Assembly: GCF_015602705.1 (NCBI RefSeq)
Contig: NZ_CP059081.1
Coordinates: forward strand, 815,702-879,701
Source: Acinetobacter lwoffii
GTDB lineage: Bacteria; Pseudomonadota; Gammaproteobacteria; Pseudomonadales; Moraxellaceae
Reading direction: 5' to 3'
DNA: 64,000 bases
The translations under genes and the position numbers were made by a program. Numbering within the stretch: the stretch's first letter is position 1; each line of letters opens with the position of its first letter. Below, in pieces: positions 47,905 through 56,046 of the stretch. Below the pieces are notes generated by a model, which saw nothing but the letters and a program-made list of their open reading frames with translations, did not search any database and had not been told where the DNA came from.

Positions 47905-47973
47905 GTAAAAAAGCGAGAAGACGAAAAAAAAGGAAGGCTAATTTTTAAACCTACCCTCCTATGTCTGCTCGCT
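47905..47973 (-). promoter_or_regulatory. Candidate attenuator in the carA leader
   Basis: On the minus strand, an outer stem (AGCGAGCAGAC with GTCTTCTCGCT, one mismatch; plus positions 47912-47922 and 47963-47973) is followed by six T. An inner stem (AGGAGGG with CCTTCCT) is followed by eight T. Both resemble terminators within the leader. Confidence 0.55.
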
Positions 47974-47988
47974 TGAACTTAACACGGC

Positions 47989-48018
47989 ATTATACGCAGA
48001 ATGCCCCCCAAAGTCCAA
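47989..48018 (-). promoter_or_regulatory. Promoter of carAB
   Basis: On the minus strand, TTGGAC (48013-48018) and a perfect TATAAT (47989-47994) are 18 bases apart. Transcription would start near 47982, about 100 bases before carA. Confidence 0.75.
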
Positions 48019-48188
48019 CGGCTTTGCAGCGAAAGTATGAGATAAATGGCTTGCTTTTTGCATGGAAGTCTGTTTTGTAAGCAATGTGAAAAAATGTAAG
48101 CAATTAATAATTGTCAGACAAATCAAATCTTAATTTTTATCAAATCTACTAATATAGCTTAGTCGATATAACAATAGGAACAAGACAA

Positions 48189-48677
48189 ATGGCTACAGCA
48201 CCTAAATCTACTACATCTAAAAAAATCACTCCGAGCGTGGTCACTGAAACTGCCGAGAAGCTTGAAAAAGTAGCAGTCGAGGCTAAAGATCAGGCAATTG
48301 AAACCATCGAGGAAAGTAAGGAAAAGCTTGAAGTTGAAGCCAAACAGTTAAGCGATACTGTGCAGGAACAATTGCATCAATTTAAGCAGGAGGTGTTACA
48401 GCGTATTGATACTTTGAAGGAGCAGATTTTCGGTTCGCAGAAAGAATTAACCGAATTGAAAAGCTTTATCAAGACAGAATTCAACGCTGTCGTTGAAGAC
48501 CTATCCAATCTGGGTAAAGAGCTGAAAGAAGATGTCAGTCAGATTTCGACCAAGCATAAGGAACATCTGACCGATACTTTTAAACGTTCTAAGGACAGTA
48601 CCATTGAAGTACTGAAAAAAGTCAAACCCGTGGTGAAAACAGAGAGCTCAGACAAAAGTCCTGAGCTGAAAAGTTAG
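48189..48677 (+). CDS. Coiled-coil protein, K/E-rich, unknown
   Basis: The 162-residue cytosolic protein is almost wholly charged helix. Heptad-like repeats run from about residue 25 to 140 (EKLEKVAVEAKDQAIETIEES, then ELKSFIKTEFNAVVEDL). It resembles phasins and LEA-like or apolipoprotein-like proteins in composition only. The N- and C-terminal ends are low-complexity with K, T and S. GGAACAAG precedes the ATG. A terminator follows at 48703. The small membrane protein gene after it is separately encoded. Confidence 0.65.
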   Translation: MATAPKSTTSKKITPSVVTETAEKLEKVAVEAKDQAIETIEESKEKLEVEAKQLSDTVQEQLHQFKQEVLQRIDTLKEQIFGSQKELTELKSFIKTEFNAVVEDLSNLGKELKEDVSQISTKHKEHLTDTFKRSKDSTIEVLKKVKPVVKTESSDKSPELKS

Positions 48678-48702
48678 GCTGCGCTGAAAGGTCGCTATTT
48701 AA

Positions 48703-48738
48703 AAAGGAGAACAATCAAATGTTCTCCTTTGTCTTTAT
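48703..48738 (+). terminator. Intrinsic terminator after the coiled-coil gene
   Basis: AAAGGAGAACA (48703-48713) and TGTTCTCCTTT (48720-48730) are 11-base perfect arms, followed by a T-rich stretch. Confidence 0.75.
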
Positions 48739-48779
48739 GCAGCAAAACGGACTCACAATAACAATTAAAGGGGGTCACG

Positions 48780-49001
48780 ATGCAACAGCATTTTGTAGGT
48801 GTACTTATTTTACTGATATTGATCATGCTACTGAATCTGGAAAGCGGATTGGGGCGCATACTTTATCTGGGTGTAATCGTATTATGTCTGGGAGTACTGG
48901 GACTGGTGTTTGGGACCATTCTTCTGATGATCATTACTTTTGCTTTTATTCTTTATGCTGCTGTGAAATCCATTCAGGAACAGCATCATCTGCATCATTA
49001 A
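48780..49001 (+). CDS. Small two-helix membrane protein, unknown
   Basis: The 73-residue protein has two hydrophobic segments (about 6-20, with leucine-rich VGVLILLILIMLLNL, and 26-62) and a His-rich tail (EQHHLHH). GGGGG lies six bases before the ATG. No family is recognised. It may be a small transmembrane partner, for which I see no candidate. Confidence 0.55.
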   Translation: MQQHFVGVLILLILIMLLNLESGLGRILYLGVIVLCLGVLGLVFGTILLMIITFAFILYAAVKSIQEQHHLHH

Positions 49002-49075
49002 AATATGAACGTTGAAAACGATAAAAAATCTAGAATAATTATACAGAGGATCAATCATTGTTGAGCGATAAACAA

Positions 49076-49102
49076 AAACGTGAGACTTTAAGTCTCACGT
49101 TT
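49076..49102. terminator. Perfect palindrome downstream of the 48.8-kb gene
   Basis: The 13-base arms AAACGTGAGACTT and AAGTCTCACGTTT surround one T. It lies between convergent genes, with T-runs on both sides, so it probably terminates both ways. Confidence 0.65.
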
Positions 49103-49149
49103 CATTCGCCTGTTACACTTTAAATAGCTGATGCACAGCGTCAATCTAT

Positions 49150-49689
49150 TTAAAACACATGCAACCAGTCACGTTTATTATGAAAATCTGCCTGAGGACT
49201 ACTATGCTGCATGGCATAGTATTGATCACCTTGTGAGGTTTTTAAAACAGCAGATAAACCCAGGAACAAGTTTTCCCATTTCAGTTTATGTGTTGCCATA
49301 AAATCAGTCAGATCCACACTGACATTAAGACCATAATGCGTACGTTTGAGCTGATTCAGCTCAATATCATCCGCAGCTTGCGGTGGCATACCTTCAGGAT
49401 AACGGTATTCTTCAAATTGATAAGCCTGCCAGGCCTGAGAAGGGGAAAGATTAATCTCACGATAAAAATCTTCGCCCTGAACCCCAATAAAAATTTCAAA
49501 GCAGGTCTGTTCCCACAGGAAATCCTGACGGGGATGTGCCGTCACCATGTCGGGCCACAAGATGTACTGATTGGGATCACGGATCCAGAAGCCCACATTT
49601 AAATTGCATGGGCCTTGCTGTTCAATGGCGGCAACCAGAGAGATGGCCTGAAAACGGCGATCAAATGCGCTAAGTTCGTAACTTGCCAT
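49150..49689 (-). CDS. DOMON-like domain protein
   Basis: The 179-residue protein is beta-rich with no signal peptide. It resembles NCBI's DOMON-like group (FLWEQTCFEIFIGVQGEDFYREINLSPS, and YPEGMPPQ). The DOMON fold usually binds heme or sugars outside the cell, but no export signal exists here, so its location and ligand are open. It lies downstream of yhbY on the same strand with an 11-base gap. Confidence 0.75.
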   Translation of the reverse strand: MASYELSAFDRRFQAISLVAAIEQQGPCNLNVGFWIRDPNQYILWPDMVTAHPRQDFLWEQTCFEIFIGVQGEDFYREINLSPSQAWQAYQFEEYRYPEGMPPQAADDIELNQLKRTHYGLNVSVDLTDFMATHKLKWENLFLGLSAVLKTSQGDQYYAMQHSSPQADFHNKRDWLHVF

Positions 49690-49700
49690 AAGTCCTGTAC

Positions 49701-50024
49701 TTAGTTAGACAAATGAGCGAAACGGACAAGGTTAGACAATTTTTGGTTTTGTTTCGCAGCTTTCTTGTAAAGCAGTGCAATTTTACCAATAGTTTGAACC
49801 ACTTCAGCACCAGTCGCTTCTGAAATTTCAGCAATCAGTGCTGCACGCGCTTCGCGATCTTCAGCTACGATTTTCACTTTAATCAGTTCGTGATCGTTTA
49901 AAGCACGCGCCAATTCTTCGATGACATTTTCAGTCAGGCCTTTGTCACCCAGCATAACGACCGGGTTTAAAGCATGTCCGATTTGACGTAAACGCTTACG
50001 TTCCTGAATAGATAAAGACGCCAT
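49701..50024 (-). CDS. yhbY: YhbY-family RNA-binding protein
   Basis: The 107-residue CRM-domain protein associates with pre-50S ribosomal subunits. Motifs: RKRLRQIGHALNPVVMLGDKGLTENVIEELARAL and HELIKVKIVAEDREARAAL; GxxG-type GDKG is the RNA-binding turn. It is divergent from rlmE, the usual yhbY/rlmE/ftsH neighbourhood. The C-terminal KKAAKQNQKLSNLVR tail is longer than in E. coli (97 residues). Confidence 0.93.
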   Translation of the reverse strand: MASLSIQERKRLRQIGHALNPVVMLGDKGLTENVIEELARALNDHELIKVKIVAEDREARAALIAEISEATGAEVVQTIGKIALLYKKAAKQNQKLSNLVRFAHLSN

Positions 50025-50219
50025 GAGAGATAACCTGAATTTTAAAACGGCTTAGTATAGCAAAAGCAAAAAACAAACGCTTTAAATTATCAGGAAATAA
50101 TCATTTCCAATATCTCTTCATAACGAGCAAAACTCCTAGATTTAGATACACATGTATACTGCAAAATATGTCTTTTTCACGTACAATTAATAATTGGACG
50201 TTTTTTTATTTAGAGAGTT

Positions 50220-50870
50220 ATGGCTACACGCATTACCAACCAAAAGTTATCTAAAAGTAGTCGTGATTGGATGAGAGAGCATTTAGACGATCCTTATGTG
50301 AAAAAGGCACAAAAGGACGGCTATCGTGCGCGTGCAGCATATAAGCTCTTAGAGATGCAAGAAAAGTACAAAATCATCAAACCCGGCATGACCGTGGTCG
50401 ACTTGGGTGCAGCTCCCGGGAGTTGGTCACAAATCGCAGGTAAGCTAGTCGGTGACAAGGGTTTATTGATTGCATCTGACATTTTACCAATGGATGCATT
50501 ACCTGATGTGACTTTCTTGCAAGGCGACTTTCGTGAAGAAGAAGTCTTCCAGCAATTGTTAGAAATTTTAGATGGTCGTACTGTAGACGTTGTAATTTCA
50601 GATATGGCCCCCAATACATCAGGTAATAAGGCTGTAGATCAACCGCGTCAGATTTACTTGTGTGAACTTGCACTGGATTTTGCCAATAAGGTGCTAGGCC
50701 CCAAAGGTCAATTTGTGGTAAAAGTTTTCCAAGGCTCAGGTTTTGACGAATTCCGTAAGCAAGTGGTTGATAGTTTTGATGTTCTGAAAACATCTAAACC
50801 TTTGGCATCACGTGCTCGTTCCAAGGAAGTTTTCCTGATCGGGCAGGGACGTAAGAAGGCTTTAAAATAA
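50220..50870 (+). CDS. rlmE: 23S rRNA (uridine(2552)-2'-O)-methyltransferase RlmE
   Basis: The 216-residue FtsJ-family enzyme methylates U2552 in the peptidyl-transferase A loop. Visible: [18 protein letters not shown] with the catalytic lysine region, [11 protein letters not shown] (SAM loop), [20 protein letters not shown] (catalytic Asp), [11 protein letters not shown] (catalytic Lys) and [11 protein letters not shown] (Glu). It is followed by ftsH after about 100 bases. Confidence 0.97.
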   Translation: MATRITNQKLSKSSRDWMREHLDDPYVKKAQKDGYRARAAYKLLEMQEKYKIIKPGMTVVDLGAAPGSWSQIAGKLVGDKGLLIASDILPMDALPDVTFLQGDFREEEVFQQLLEILDGRTVDVVISDMAPNTSGNKAVDQPRQIYLCELALDFANKVLGPKGQFVVKVFQGSGFDEFRKQVVDSFDVLKTSKPLASRARSKEVFLIGQGRKKALK

Positions 50871-50969
50871 GTCTACTTGCCAAGTCGTTAAAAATTGTGC
50901 ATTTTGTACGTTTTCAGATAATTGTAAGTTGATTTACAGCTTAAGTATTAAGGTCACCCTGAACAGGGC

Positions 50970-52892
50970 ATGATCAAATTAGATTGGAATGGGAATAAAG
51001 CTTTGAGCGATCTTTTTAAGAATGCCGTATTGTGGCTCGTGATACTGGGTGTGCTGGTGTTAATCTTCAGCAACGTCAGTGACCGCAATCAACCGACTAC
51101 AATGAACTACTCAGAGTTTGTTGCCGCGGTCAATGCTGGCCAAATTAAACAAGTTGTGATTGACGGCGAAAGAATTCGTGGCGAAAAATCAAACGGTTCA
51201 GAGTTTGAAAGTATTCGTCCGGCAGTTCAGGATCCTGAACTGATGCCAAGCCTGATTAAAAATAATGTTGTGGTCGAAGGTGAAGCACCACAACGTCAAG
51301 GCTTGCTCATGCAGTTGCTTATTGCAAGTTTCCCTGTACTTTTAATCATTTTGTTATTCATGTTCTTTATGCGCAACATGGGTGGCGGTGCAGGTGGTAA
51401 AAACGGCCCAATGAGTTTTGGTAAATCTAAAGCCAAAATGCTGTCTGAAGACCAGATTAAAGTCACTTTCACTGATGTTGCCGGTTGTGACGAAGCCAAG
51501 CAAGAAGTCGTTGAAATCGTAGATTTCCTGAAAGATCCAACCAAATTTAAACGTCTGGGTGCGAGTATTCCACGTGGTGTGTTAATGGTGGGTCCTCCAG
51601 GTACGGGTAAAACCTTACTTGCCAAAGCCATTGCCGGTGAAGCGAAAGTTCCATTCTTTAGTATTTCAGGTTCTGACTTCGTTGAGATGTTTGTCGGTGT
51701 CGGTGCATCCCGTGTACGTGACATGTTCGAACAGGCAAAACGTCATGCGCCATGTATCATCTTTATTGATGAGATTGATGCAGTCGGTCGTCATCGTGGT
51801 TCAGGTACTGGTGGTGGTCACGATGAACGTGAACAGACACTGAACCAGATGCTGGTTGAAATGGACGGCTTTGAGGGCAATGAAGGCATTATCGTGATTG
51901 CTGCAACCAACCGTGCAGATGTACTGGATAAAGCACTTCTTCGTCCAGGCCGTTTTGACCGTCAAGTTGTGGTTGGTTTGCCAGACATTAAAGGTCGTGA
52001 ACAAATCCTGAATGTACATTTGAAAAAATTGCCTTCAGTGACAGGTGTGGATGTTAAAGTTCTTGCACGTGGTACACCGGGCTTCTCGGGTGCGCAATTA
52101 GCAAACCTGGTGAATGAAGCTGCTTTATTTGCTGCACGCCGTAACAAAAACACCGTCGATATGCATGACTTTGAAGATGCAAAAGACAAGCTGTATATGG
52201 GTCCTGAGCGTAAATCGATGGTACTTCGTGATGAAGAGCGTCGCGCGACGGCTTATCATGAAGCAGGTCATGCGATTGTTGCTGAAAGTTTGCCAGGTAC
52301 AGATCCTGTGCATAAGGTGACGATCATGCCGCGTGGCTGGGCTTTAGGTGTCACCTGGCAGTTGCCTGAATTTGACCAGACCAGCCATTACAAAGACAAA
52401 ATGTTGAATGAACTTTCGATTTTGTTTGGTGGCCGTATTGCTGAAGAAGTCTTCATTAACCAGATGTCGACCGGCGCTTCAAATGACTTCGAACGTGCAA
52501 CCAAAATGGCACGTGCGATGGTGACCAAATATGGTATGTCGGACAAACTCGGTGTCATGGTCTATGAAGAAGATGCACAGCAATCTTTCATGGGCAGTAT
52601 TGGTAGTCGCAGTATTTCGGAAACCACACAACTAGAAGTCGATCGTGAAATTCGTCGAATTCTGGATGAGCAATATAAAATCGCACGCGATATCTTGGAA
52701 AGTAAAAAAGATATTGCCCATGCGATGGTGAAAGCCTTGATGGAATGGGAAACCATTGATCGTGATCAAATTCGTGACATCATGGAAGGTCGTGAGCCTC
52801 AGCCACCAAAAGTCTATGTTGCAGATAATCCTGTGATTGATGTAACCCCAGATGATGGTCCGTTGACTCCTCCGCCATTGCCAGCGAACTAA
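50970..52892 (+). CDS. ftsH: ATP-dependent zinc metalloprotease FtsH
   Basis: The 640-residue membrane AAA+ protease degrades misfolded membrane proteins, LpxC and sigma-32. Two membrane segments (about residues 17-35 and 110-130) flank a periplasmic domain. The AAA module has Walker A GPPGTGKT, Walker B IIFIDEID, and the SRH arginines; [12 protein letters not shown] is the zinc HExxH-type site. The C-terminus is proline-rich ([10 protein letters not shown]). An in-frame TTG at 51003 is an alternative start. A terminator follows, and a GNAT gene separates it from folP. Confidence 0.97.
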   Translation: MIKLDWNGNKALSDLFKNAVLWLVILGVLVLIFSNVSDRNQPTTMNYSEFVAAVNAGQIKQVVIDGERIRGEKSNGSEFESIRPAVQDPELMPSLIKNNVVVEGEAPQRQGLLMQLLIASFPVLLIILLFMFFMRNMGGGAGGKNGPMSFGKSKAKMLSEDQIKVTFTDVAGCDEAKQEVVEIVDFLKDPTKFKRLGASIPRGVLMVGPPGTGKTLLAKAIAGEAKVPFFSISGSDFVEMFVGVGASRVRDMFEQAKRHAPCIIFIDEIDAVGRHRGSGTGGGHDEREQTLNQMLVEMDGFEGNEGIIVIAATNRADVLDKALLRPGRFDRQVVVGLPDIKGREQILNVHLKKLPSVTGVDVKVLARGTPGFSGAQLANLVNEAALFAARRNKNTVDMHDFEDAKDKLYMGPERKSMVLRDEERRATAYHEAGHAIVAESLPGTDPVHKVTIMPRGWALGVTWQLPEFDQTSHYKDKMLNELSILFGGRIAEEVFINQMSTGASNDFERATKMARAMVTKYGMSDKLGVMVYEEDAQQSFMGSIGSRSISETTQLEVDREIRRILDEQYKIARDILESKKDIAHAMVKALMEWETIDRDQIRDIMEGREPQPPKVYVADNPVIDVTPDDGPLTPPPLPAN

Positions 52893-52900
52893 GCTCAATA

Positions 52901-52926
52901 AAAAAACCGCCTTCGGGTGGTTTTTT
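52901..52926 (+). terminator. Intrinsic terminator of ftsH
   Basis: AAAACCGCC pairs with GGTGGTTTT around TTCG, followed by T. Confidence 0.8.
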
Positions 52927-52978
52927 ATGCTTGTCATTTTTGTCATAGCTTTTTGAGTGTTATATTGAGCTATTAAAA

Positions 52979-53629
52979 ATGAATAAGAAAATAAAAATGA
53001 ATAAGAAAATAAAAATGAATATGCCTGTTCTGGAATCCAGTGTTTACCAGCTTCGTCTTGAACCGTTGAGCTGGGAGCATTTTTCTGATTTAGCTATCGC
53101 ATGCGCTGAAGAAAATTTAGGTGAGGTTTTATATAACTCAGTGCCTTATCTGCCTAACTTAAAAAAATATTTTACTCAGGCTTTTGAACAGCAAGCTCAA
53201 GGTGAAAGGATGGCTTTTGCTGTGATTGATTTAAACTCCGGCCGAGCAATTGGAACCACTAGTTATCATGATATTAAGGCGGAAATTCCACGTTTTGAAA
53301 TTGGTTATACCTGGTATGCCAAGCGCTATCACAAAACCTATGTAAATCACGTCTGTAAATATCTTTTGTTAAGACATGCTTTTGAAAATTTAAATGCTCA
53401 GGTGGTCGGCTTTCGGACTGATCACTTGAATCTTCCCAGCCAAAAAGCGATTGAAGCAATAGGTGCCAAACGAGATGGCATTATCAGGTGTCATATGCTA
53501 CGTAAAGATGGACAGACTATTCGAGACAGCTACATCTATAGTATTTTAGAAAGTGAATGGGTAGATGTGAAAGCATTATTACAATCTAAACTGATGCAAT
53601 ATTCCCGAAACAATTACTTCGAAATCTAG
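52979..53629 (+). CDS. GNAT-family N-acetyltransferase (RimJ/RimL-like)
   Basis: The 216-residue protein has GNAT landmarks: LRLEPLSWEHFSDL at the N-terminus, GRAIGTTSYHDI, EIGYTWYAKRYHKTYVNHVCKYLL and NLPSQKAIEAIGAKRDG. It is like the RimJ/RimL and MccE-type enzymes that acetylate proteins or small amines. The first 18 codon bases, ATGAATAAGAAAATAAAA, are repeated twice in tandem, giving in-frame ATGs at 52979, 52997 and 53015. Which is used is not decided; each downstream start removes only KKIKM repeats. AT content is high. It interrupts the common ftsH-folP linkage. Confidence 0.85.
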   Translation: MNKKIKMNKKIKMNMPVLESSVYQLRLEPLSWEHFSDLAIACAEENLGEVLYNSVPYLPNLKKYFTQAFEQQAQGERMAFAVIDLNSGRAIGTTSYHDIKAEIPRFEIGYTWYAKRYHKTYVNHVCKYLLLRHAFENLNAQVVGFRTDHLNLPSQKAIEAIGAKRDGIIRCHMLRKDGQTIRDSYIYSILESEWVDVKALLQSKLMQYSRNNYFEI

Positions 53630-53707
53630 CGATTATTCTTATTCAGCTTTGCTTTATTTAATTATCCATAAGACAATATTGGGGTTATTTTGAGTGAGTA
53701 TTGAATC

Positions 53708-54559
53708 ATGCAGCTGATGCCTTTGTTACCACATGTATGGACATTTGGTGATTTAAAATTGGATTTATCCCAGCCGCATGTAATGGGGATTCTCAATGTC
53801 ACCCCGGACTCTTTTAGTGATGGTGGTCGGCATAATCAAAAAGAAGATGCAGTCGCCCGCGCACTGGAAATGATGGCCGAAGGCGCAACCGTGATTGATA
53901 TTGGCGGTGAATCGACCCGTCCAGGTGCCTCAGTGGTAGAAGTGGAAGAAGAAATTCGCCGCGTAGTGCCTGTCGTTGAAGCTTTATCCAAACACAAGGT
54001 TATTCTCTCGATTGATACGTCGCAACCTGAAGTGATTCGTGCAGCGGTTCAGGCCGGAGCGCATATCTGGAATGATGTCCGTGCTTTGACTCGGCCGAAT
54101 GCATTGCAGACCGCAGCAGAGCTGAATATTCCAGTGATCATCATGCATATGCGCGGTGAACCGACCACCATGAACAATCTGGATCAATATGAAGATGTCA
54201 CTTCCGATGTGATTCGCGAGTTATCCCAGCGCGTTCAGGATGCTTTAGATGTTGGAGTAAAAGCAGAAAATATCATGATCGACCCAGGTTTTGGTTTCGC
54301 GAAAAATGCACAGCAAAATCTGCAGTTGCTTAACGAATTTTATAAACTTACTGAAATGGGCTATCCAATTTTGTCTGCTTTATCTCGTAAACGCTTTATC
54401 GGAGCAGTTCTAAATGGTGCAGAACCGCAAGAGCGGGTAGTAGGCTCTGCAACAGCGCATTTGTTGAGTATTCAGCAGGGTGCATGTATGGTACGGGCAC
54501 ATGATGTTAAGGCTACAGCCGATGCGATTAAAGTCTGGCAGGCTATGCAAACGGCTTAG
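53708..54559 (+). CDS. folP: Dihydropteroate synthase
   Basis: The 283-residue enzyme joins p-aminobenzoate to dihydropterin pyrophosphate in folate synthesis and is the sulfonamide target. It has VMGILNVTPDSFSDGGR, IDIGGESTRPGA, DVRALTRPNAL, MHMRGEPTTM and IMIDPGFGFAKN, in TIM-barrel order. In E. coli folP follows ftsH; here a GNAT gene comes between. glmM, the usual next gene, is absent downstream. Confidence 0.96.
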   Translation: MQLMPLLPHVWTFGDLKLDLSQPHVMGILNVTPDSFSDGGRHNQKEDAVARALEMMAEGATVIDIGGESTRPGASVVEVEEEIRRVVPVVEALSKHKVILSIDTSQPEVIRAAVQAGAHIWNDVRALTRPNALQTAAELNIPVIIMHMRGEPTTMNNLDQYEDVTSDVIRELSQRVQDALDVGVKAENIMIDPGFGFAKNAQQNLQLLNEFYKLTEMGYPILSALSRKRFIGAVLNGAEPQERVVGSATAHLLSIQQGACMVRAHDVKATADAIKVWQAMQTA

Positions 54560-54667
54560 AAATTGAGAGCTGCAAATCAATCACTTGGCAATGTTGTTTG
54601 GCTTTTAAGCAACAATATGCTATATAGGCACGCTTAGATTAGATAGTCATCCTTTAGAGTGCCTGTA

Positions 54668-54982
54668 ATGTTTGCAGATTTACTTCTCCCCATGTTCGAT
54701 GATGAATATTATCCCGATATTCTGGTTGCTGAAATCAAGCAGCATATCGAACGTTTTGCCCAAAAAATCGCTAAATCAGGTTTGTCAGATCAAGAGGTTT
54801 ATCAGCTTGCCAATCTGACTGTGGCTGATATTAATGTCATGAAACCTCAGTTCGAAGATCTGGATTCGTCTCTGGATGATACTGCCGCGGATTATATTGC
54901 CGAAGCCATGATGATGGTGGTGCAAGAGCACGGCCTGTTCGAGATTGAAATGGAAGAACTGATTACCAATCGTGAATGGTGA
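54668..54982 (+). CDS. DUF5713 family protein
   Basis: The 104-residue acidic helical protein resembles DUF5713: MFDDEYYPDILVAEIKQHIE near the start, then YQLANLTVADINVMKPQFEDLDSS, and IEMEELITNREW at the end. The match is from memory of the family's YYPDxLV and EELI...W ends. ATG 54668 is preferred over GTG 54659. No function is known. It ends at a terminator shared with the next, convergent gene. Confidence 0.75.
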   Translation: MFADLLLPMFDDEYYPDILVAEIKQHIERFAQKIAKSGLSDQEVYQLANLTVADINVMKPQFEDLDSSLDDTAADYIAEAMMMVVQEHGLFEIEMEELITNREW

Positions 54983-54987
54983 TTTAA

Positions 54988-55014
54988 GAAAACCCTGCAG
55001 ATGCAGGGTTTTTT
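54988..55014. terminator. Bidirectional terminator between DUF5713 and the 55-kb membrane gene
   Basis: AAAACCCTGCA (54989-54999) and TGCAGGGTTTT (55002-55012) form an 11-base stem; the right side overlaps the stop codon of the convergent gene. Confidence 0.85.
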
Positions 55015-55699
55015 ATTGTCTGTTCAAATAATCTTTAAAGCTATTAAAGCAAATTGAGCCGAGTAATCGTTGCTCTTCATTCATGCATTGCTGATAAAGG
55101 TTTTGGTAATAAGCCTGCAGATTCGATTGACCTTGAATCTGTTGTGGTGTTTTTGATTTGGATTGTTGATAAGCCCAAAAAGCCAGTTGTCGGAGTTTCT
55201 GCAACCTGATCTGGTCAATCGCACTACAGGAACTTTTAAATAAAGGTTCCAGGATGACCACCCCAAAGGAAGAAATCGCTAAAATGATCATACTAATGAT
55301 GACCAGTACATCCGAATGAATCAGATAAAGGTTGAGCAATAAGCTCAGAAAAATTGGAATTTGCAGATAGAGACAGTTTTGCAAACGCTGACTATAGGCT
55401 TTGGAACTAAATTGCGCCTGATATTGTGCATGCCAGATATAAGGATAAAGCAGTGCCATCAGCACAATTAAGGTGACATTAAAGGCAATCGTGGCATTCT
55501 TGAAAAAATAATATTCCAGAAATACGGAGCTGAGACTACACGCTACACAGACCAGAAGGGACAGTAAATTAATCGCGATAACAAACTGGATATTTTGCAA
55601 GGCATTAAATTTAAAGCGGCTATAACGCAGCTTAAGGAAAAAAGCGTCTGGATGACGTAATTGTAATGTAGCGAGATCAAAGTGTTTTAATTCTGACAT
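55013..55699 (-). CDS. Membrane protein, unknown; paralogue of the 56-kb gene
   Basis: The 228-residue protein has an N-terminal cytosolic stretch (LQLRHPDAFFLKLRYSRFKF), four hydrophobic segments (about 40-60, 68-90, 108-125, 128-150) and a long cytosolic C-terminus. That tail has LQKLRQLAFWAYQQSK, matching LQQLRKICFWAYKQTC in the gene at 56047. Order and length are also similar. No known family is recognised. It is one of two related genes flanking tRNA-Leu. Confidence 0.6.
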   Translation of the reverse strand: MSELKHFDLATLQLRHPDAFFLKLRYSRFKFNALQNIQFVIAINLLSLLVCVACSLSSVFLEYYFFKNATIAFNVTLIVLMALLYPYIWHAQYQAQFSSKAYSQRLQNCLYLQIPIFLSLLLNLYLIHSDVLVIISMIILAISSFGVVILEPLFKSSCSAIDQIRLQKLRQLAFWAYQQSKSKTPQQIQGQSNLQAYYQNLYQQCMNEEQRLLGSICFNSFKDYLNRQ

Positions 55700-55733
55700 G
55701 GGGATTTCGCGCTAAAAGAATAAAATTCAGGCA

Positions 55734-55763
55734 CAAAAAAACCAGCCTAATGCTGGATTTTTT
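55734..55763 (-). terminator. Intrinsic terminator after tRNA-Leu
   Basis: CCAGC pairs with GCTGG around CTAAT; on the minus strand seven T follow. tRNA-Leu transcripts should end here. Confidence 0.7.
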
Positions 55764-55766
55764 ATT

Positions 55767-55796
55767 GCACCATTTTAATAAATATTAAAATGGTGC
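55767..55796. repeat. 14-bp perfect inverted repeat overlapping the tRNA-Leu 3' end
   Basis: GCACCATTTTAATA (55767-55780) and TATTAAAATGGTGC (55783-55796) with a 2-base centre. The right arm includes the tRNA's CCA and the last acceptor bases (positions 55791-55796), so the precursor's trailer can fold over the tRNA 3' end. Confidence 0.85.
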
Positions 55797-55876
55797 CCGA
55801 GGCCAGACTCGAACTGGCACGCTTTGTGGGCGGGGGATTTTAAATCCCCTGTGTCTACCGATTTCACCACTCGGGC
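55791..55876 (-). tRNA. tRNA-Leu (anticodon TAA)
   Basis: 86 bases with encoded CCA. Acceptor GCCCGAG pairs with CTCGGGC. The anticodon loop TTTAAAA has TAA; the long variable arm (CCCGCCCACAAAGCG) marks a class II tRNA. The sequence GGTTCGAGTC-like T arm is intact. The likely promoter is at 55886-55914. The 3' end falls in a perfect hairpin with the trailer. Confidence 0.96.
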
Positions 55877-55885
55877 ATGTGCGCA

Positions 55886-55914
55886 ATAATAGAGGACGAA
55901 ATAAAGCTTGGCAA
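55886..55914 (-). promoter_or_regulatory. Promoter of tRNA-Leu
   Basis: On the minus strand, TTGCCA (55909-55914) and TATTAT (55886-55891) are separated by 17 bases, with a GCGC-rich discriminator. Transcription would start about three bases before the tRNA 5' end. Confidence 0.75.
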
Positions 55915-56046
55915 GCAAATTCCGAAATGATTGCTTTCTTTTCAAGCAATTCCGTGGCTTCTATTCTAAAAATCAGCAAATCAACGTTTTTTAAAATTCA
56001 ATATTTGCAGATCTTTAAGATGGCCAATGAAAAAGGATAGAGAGAA

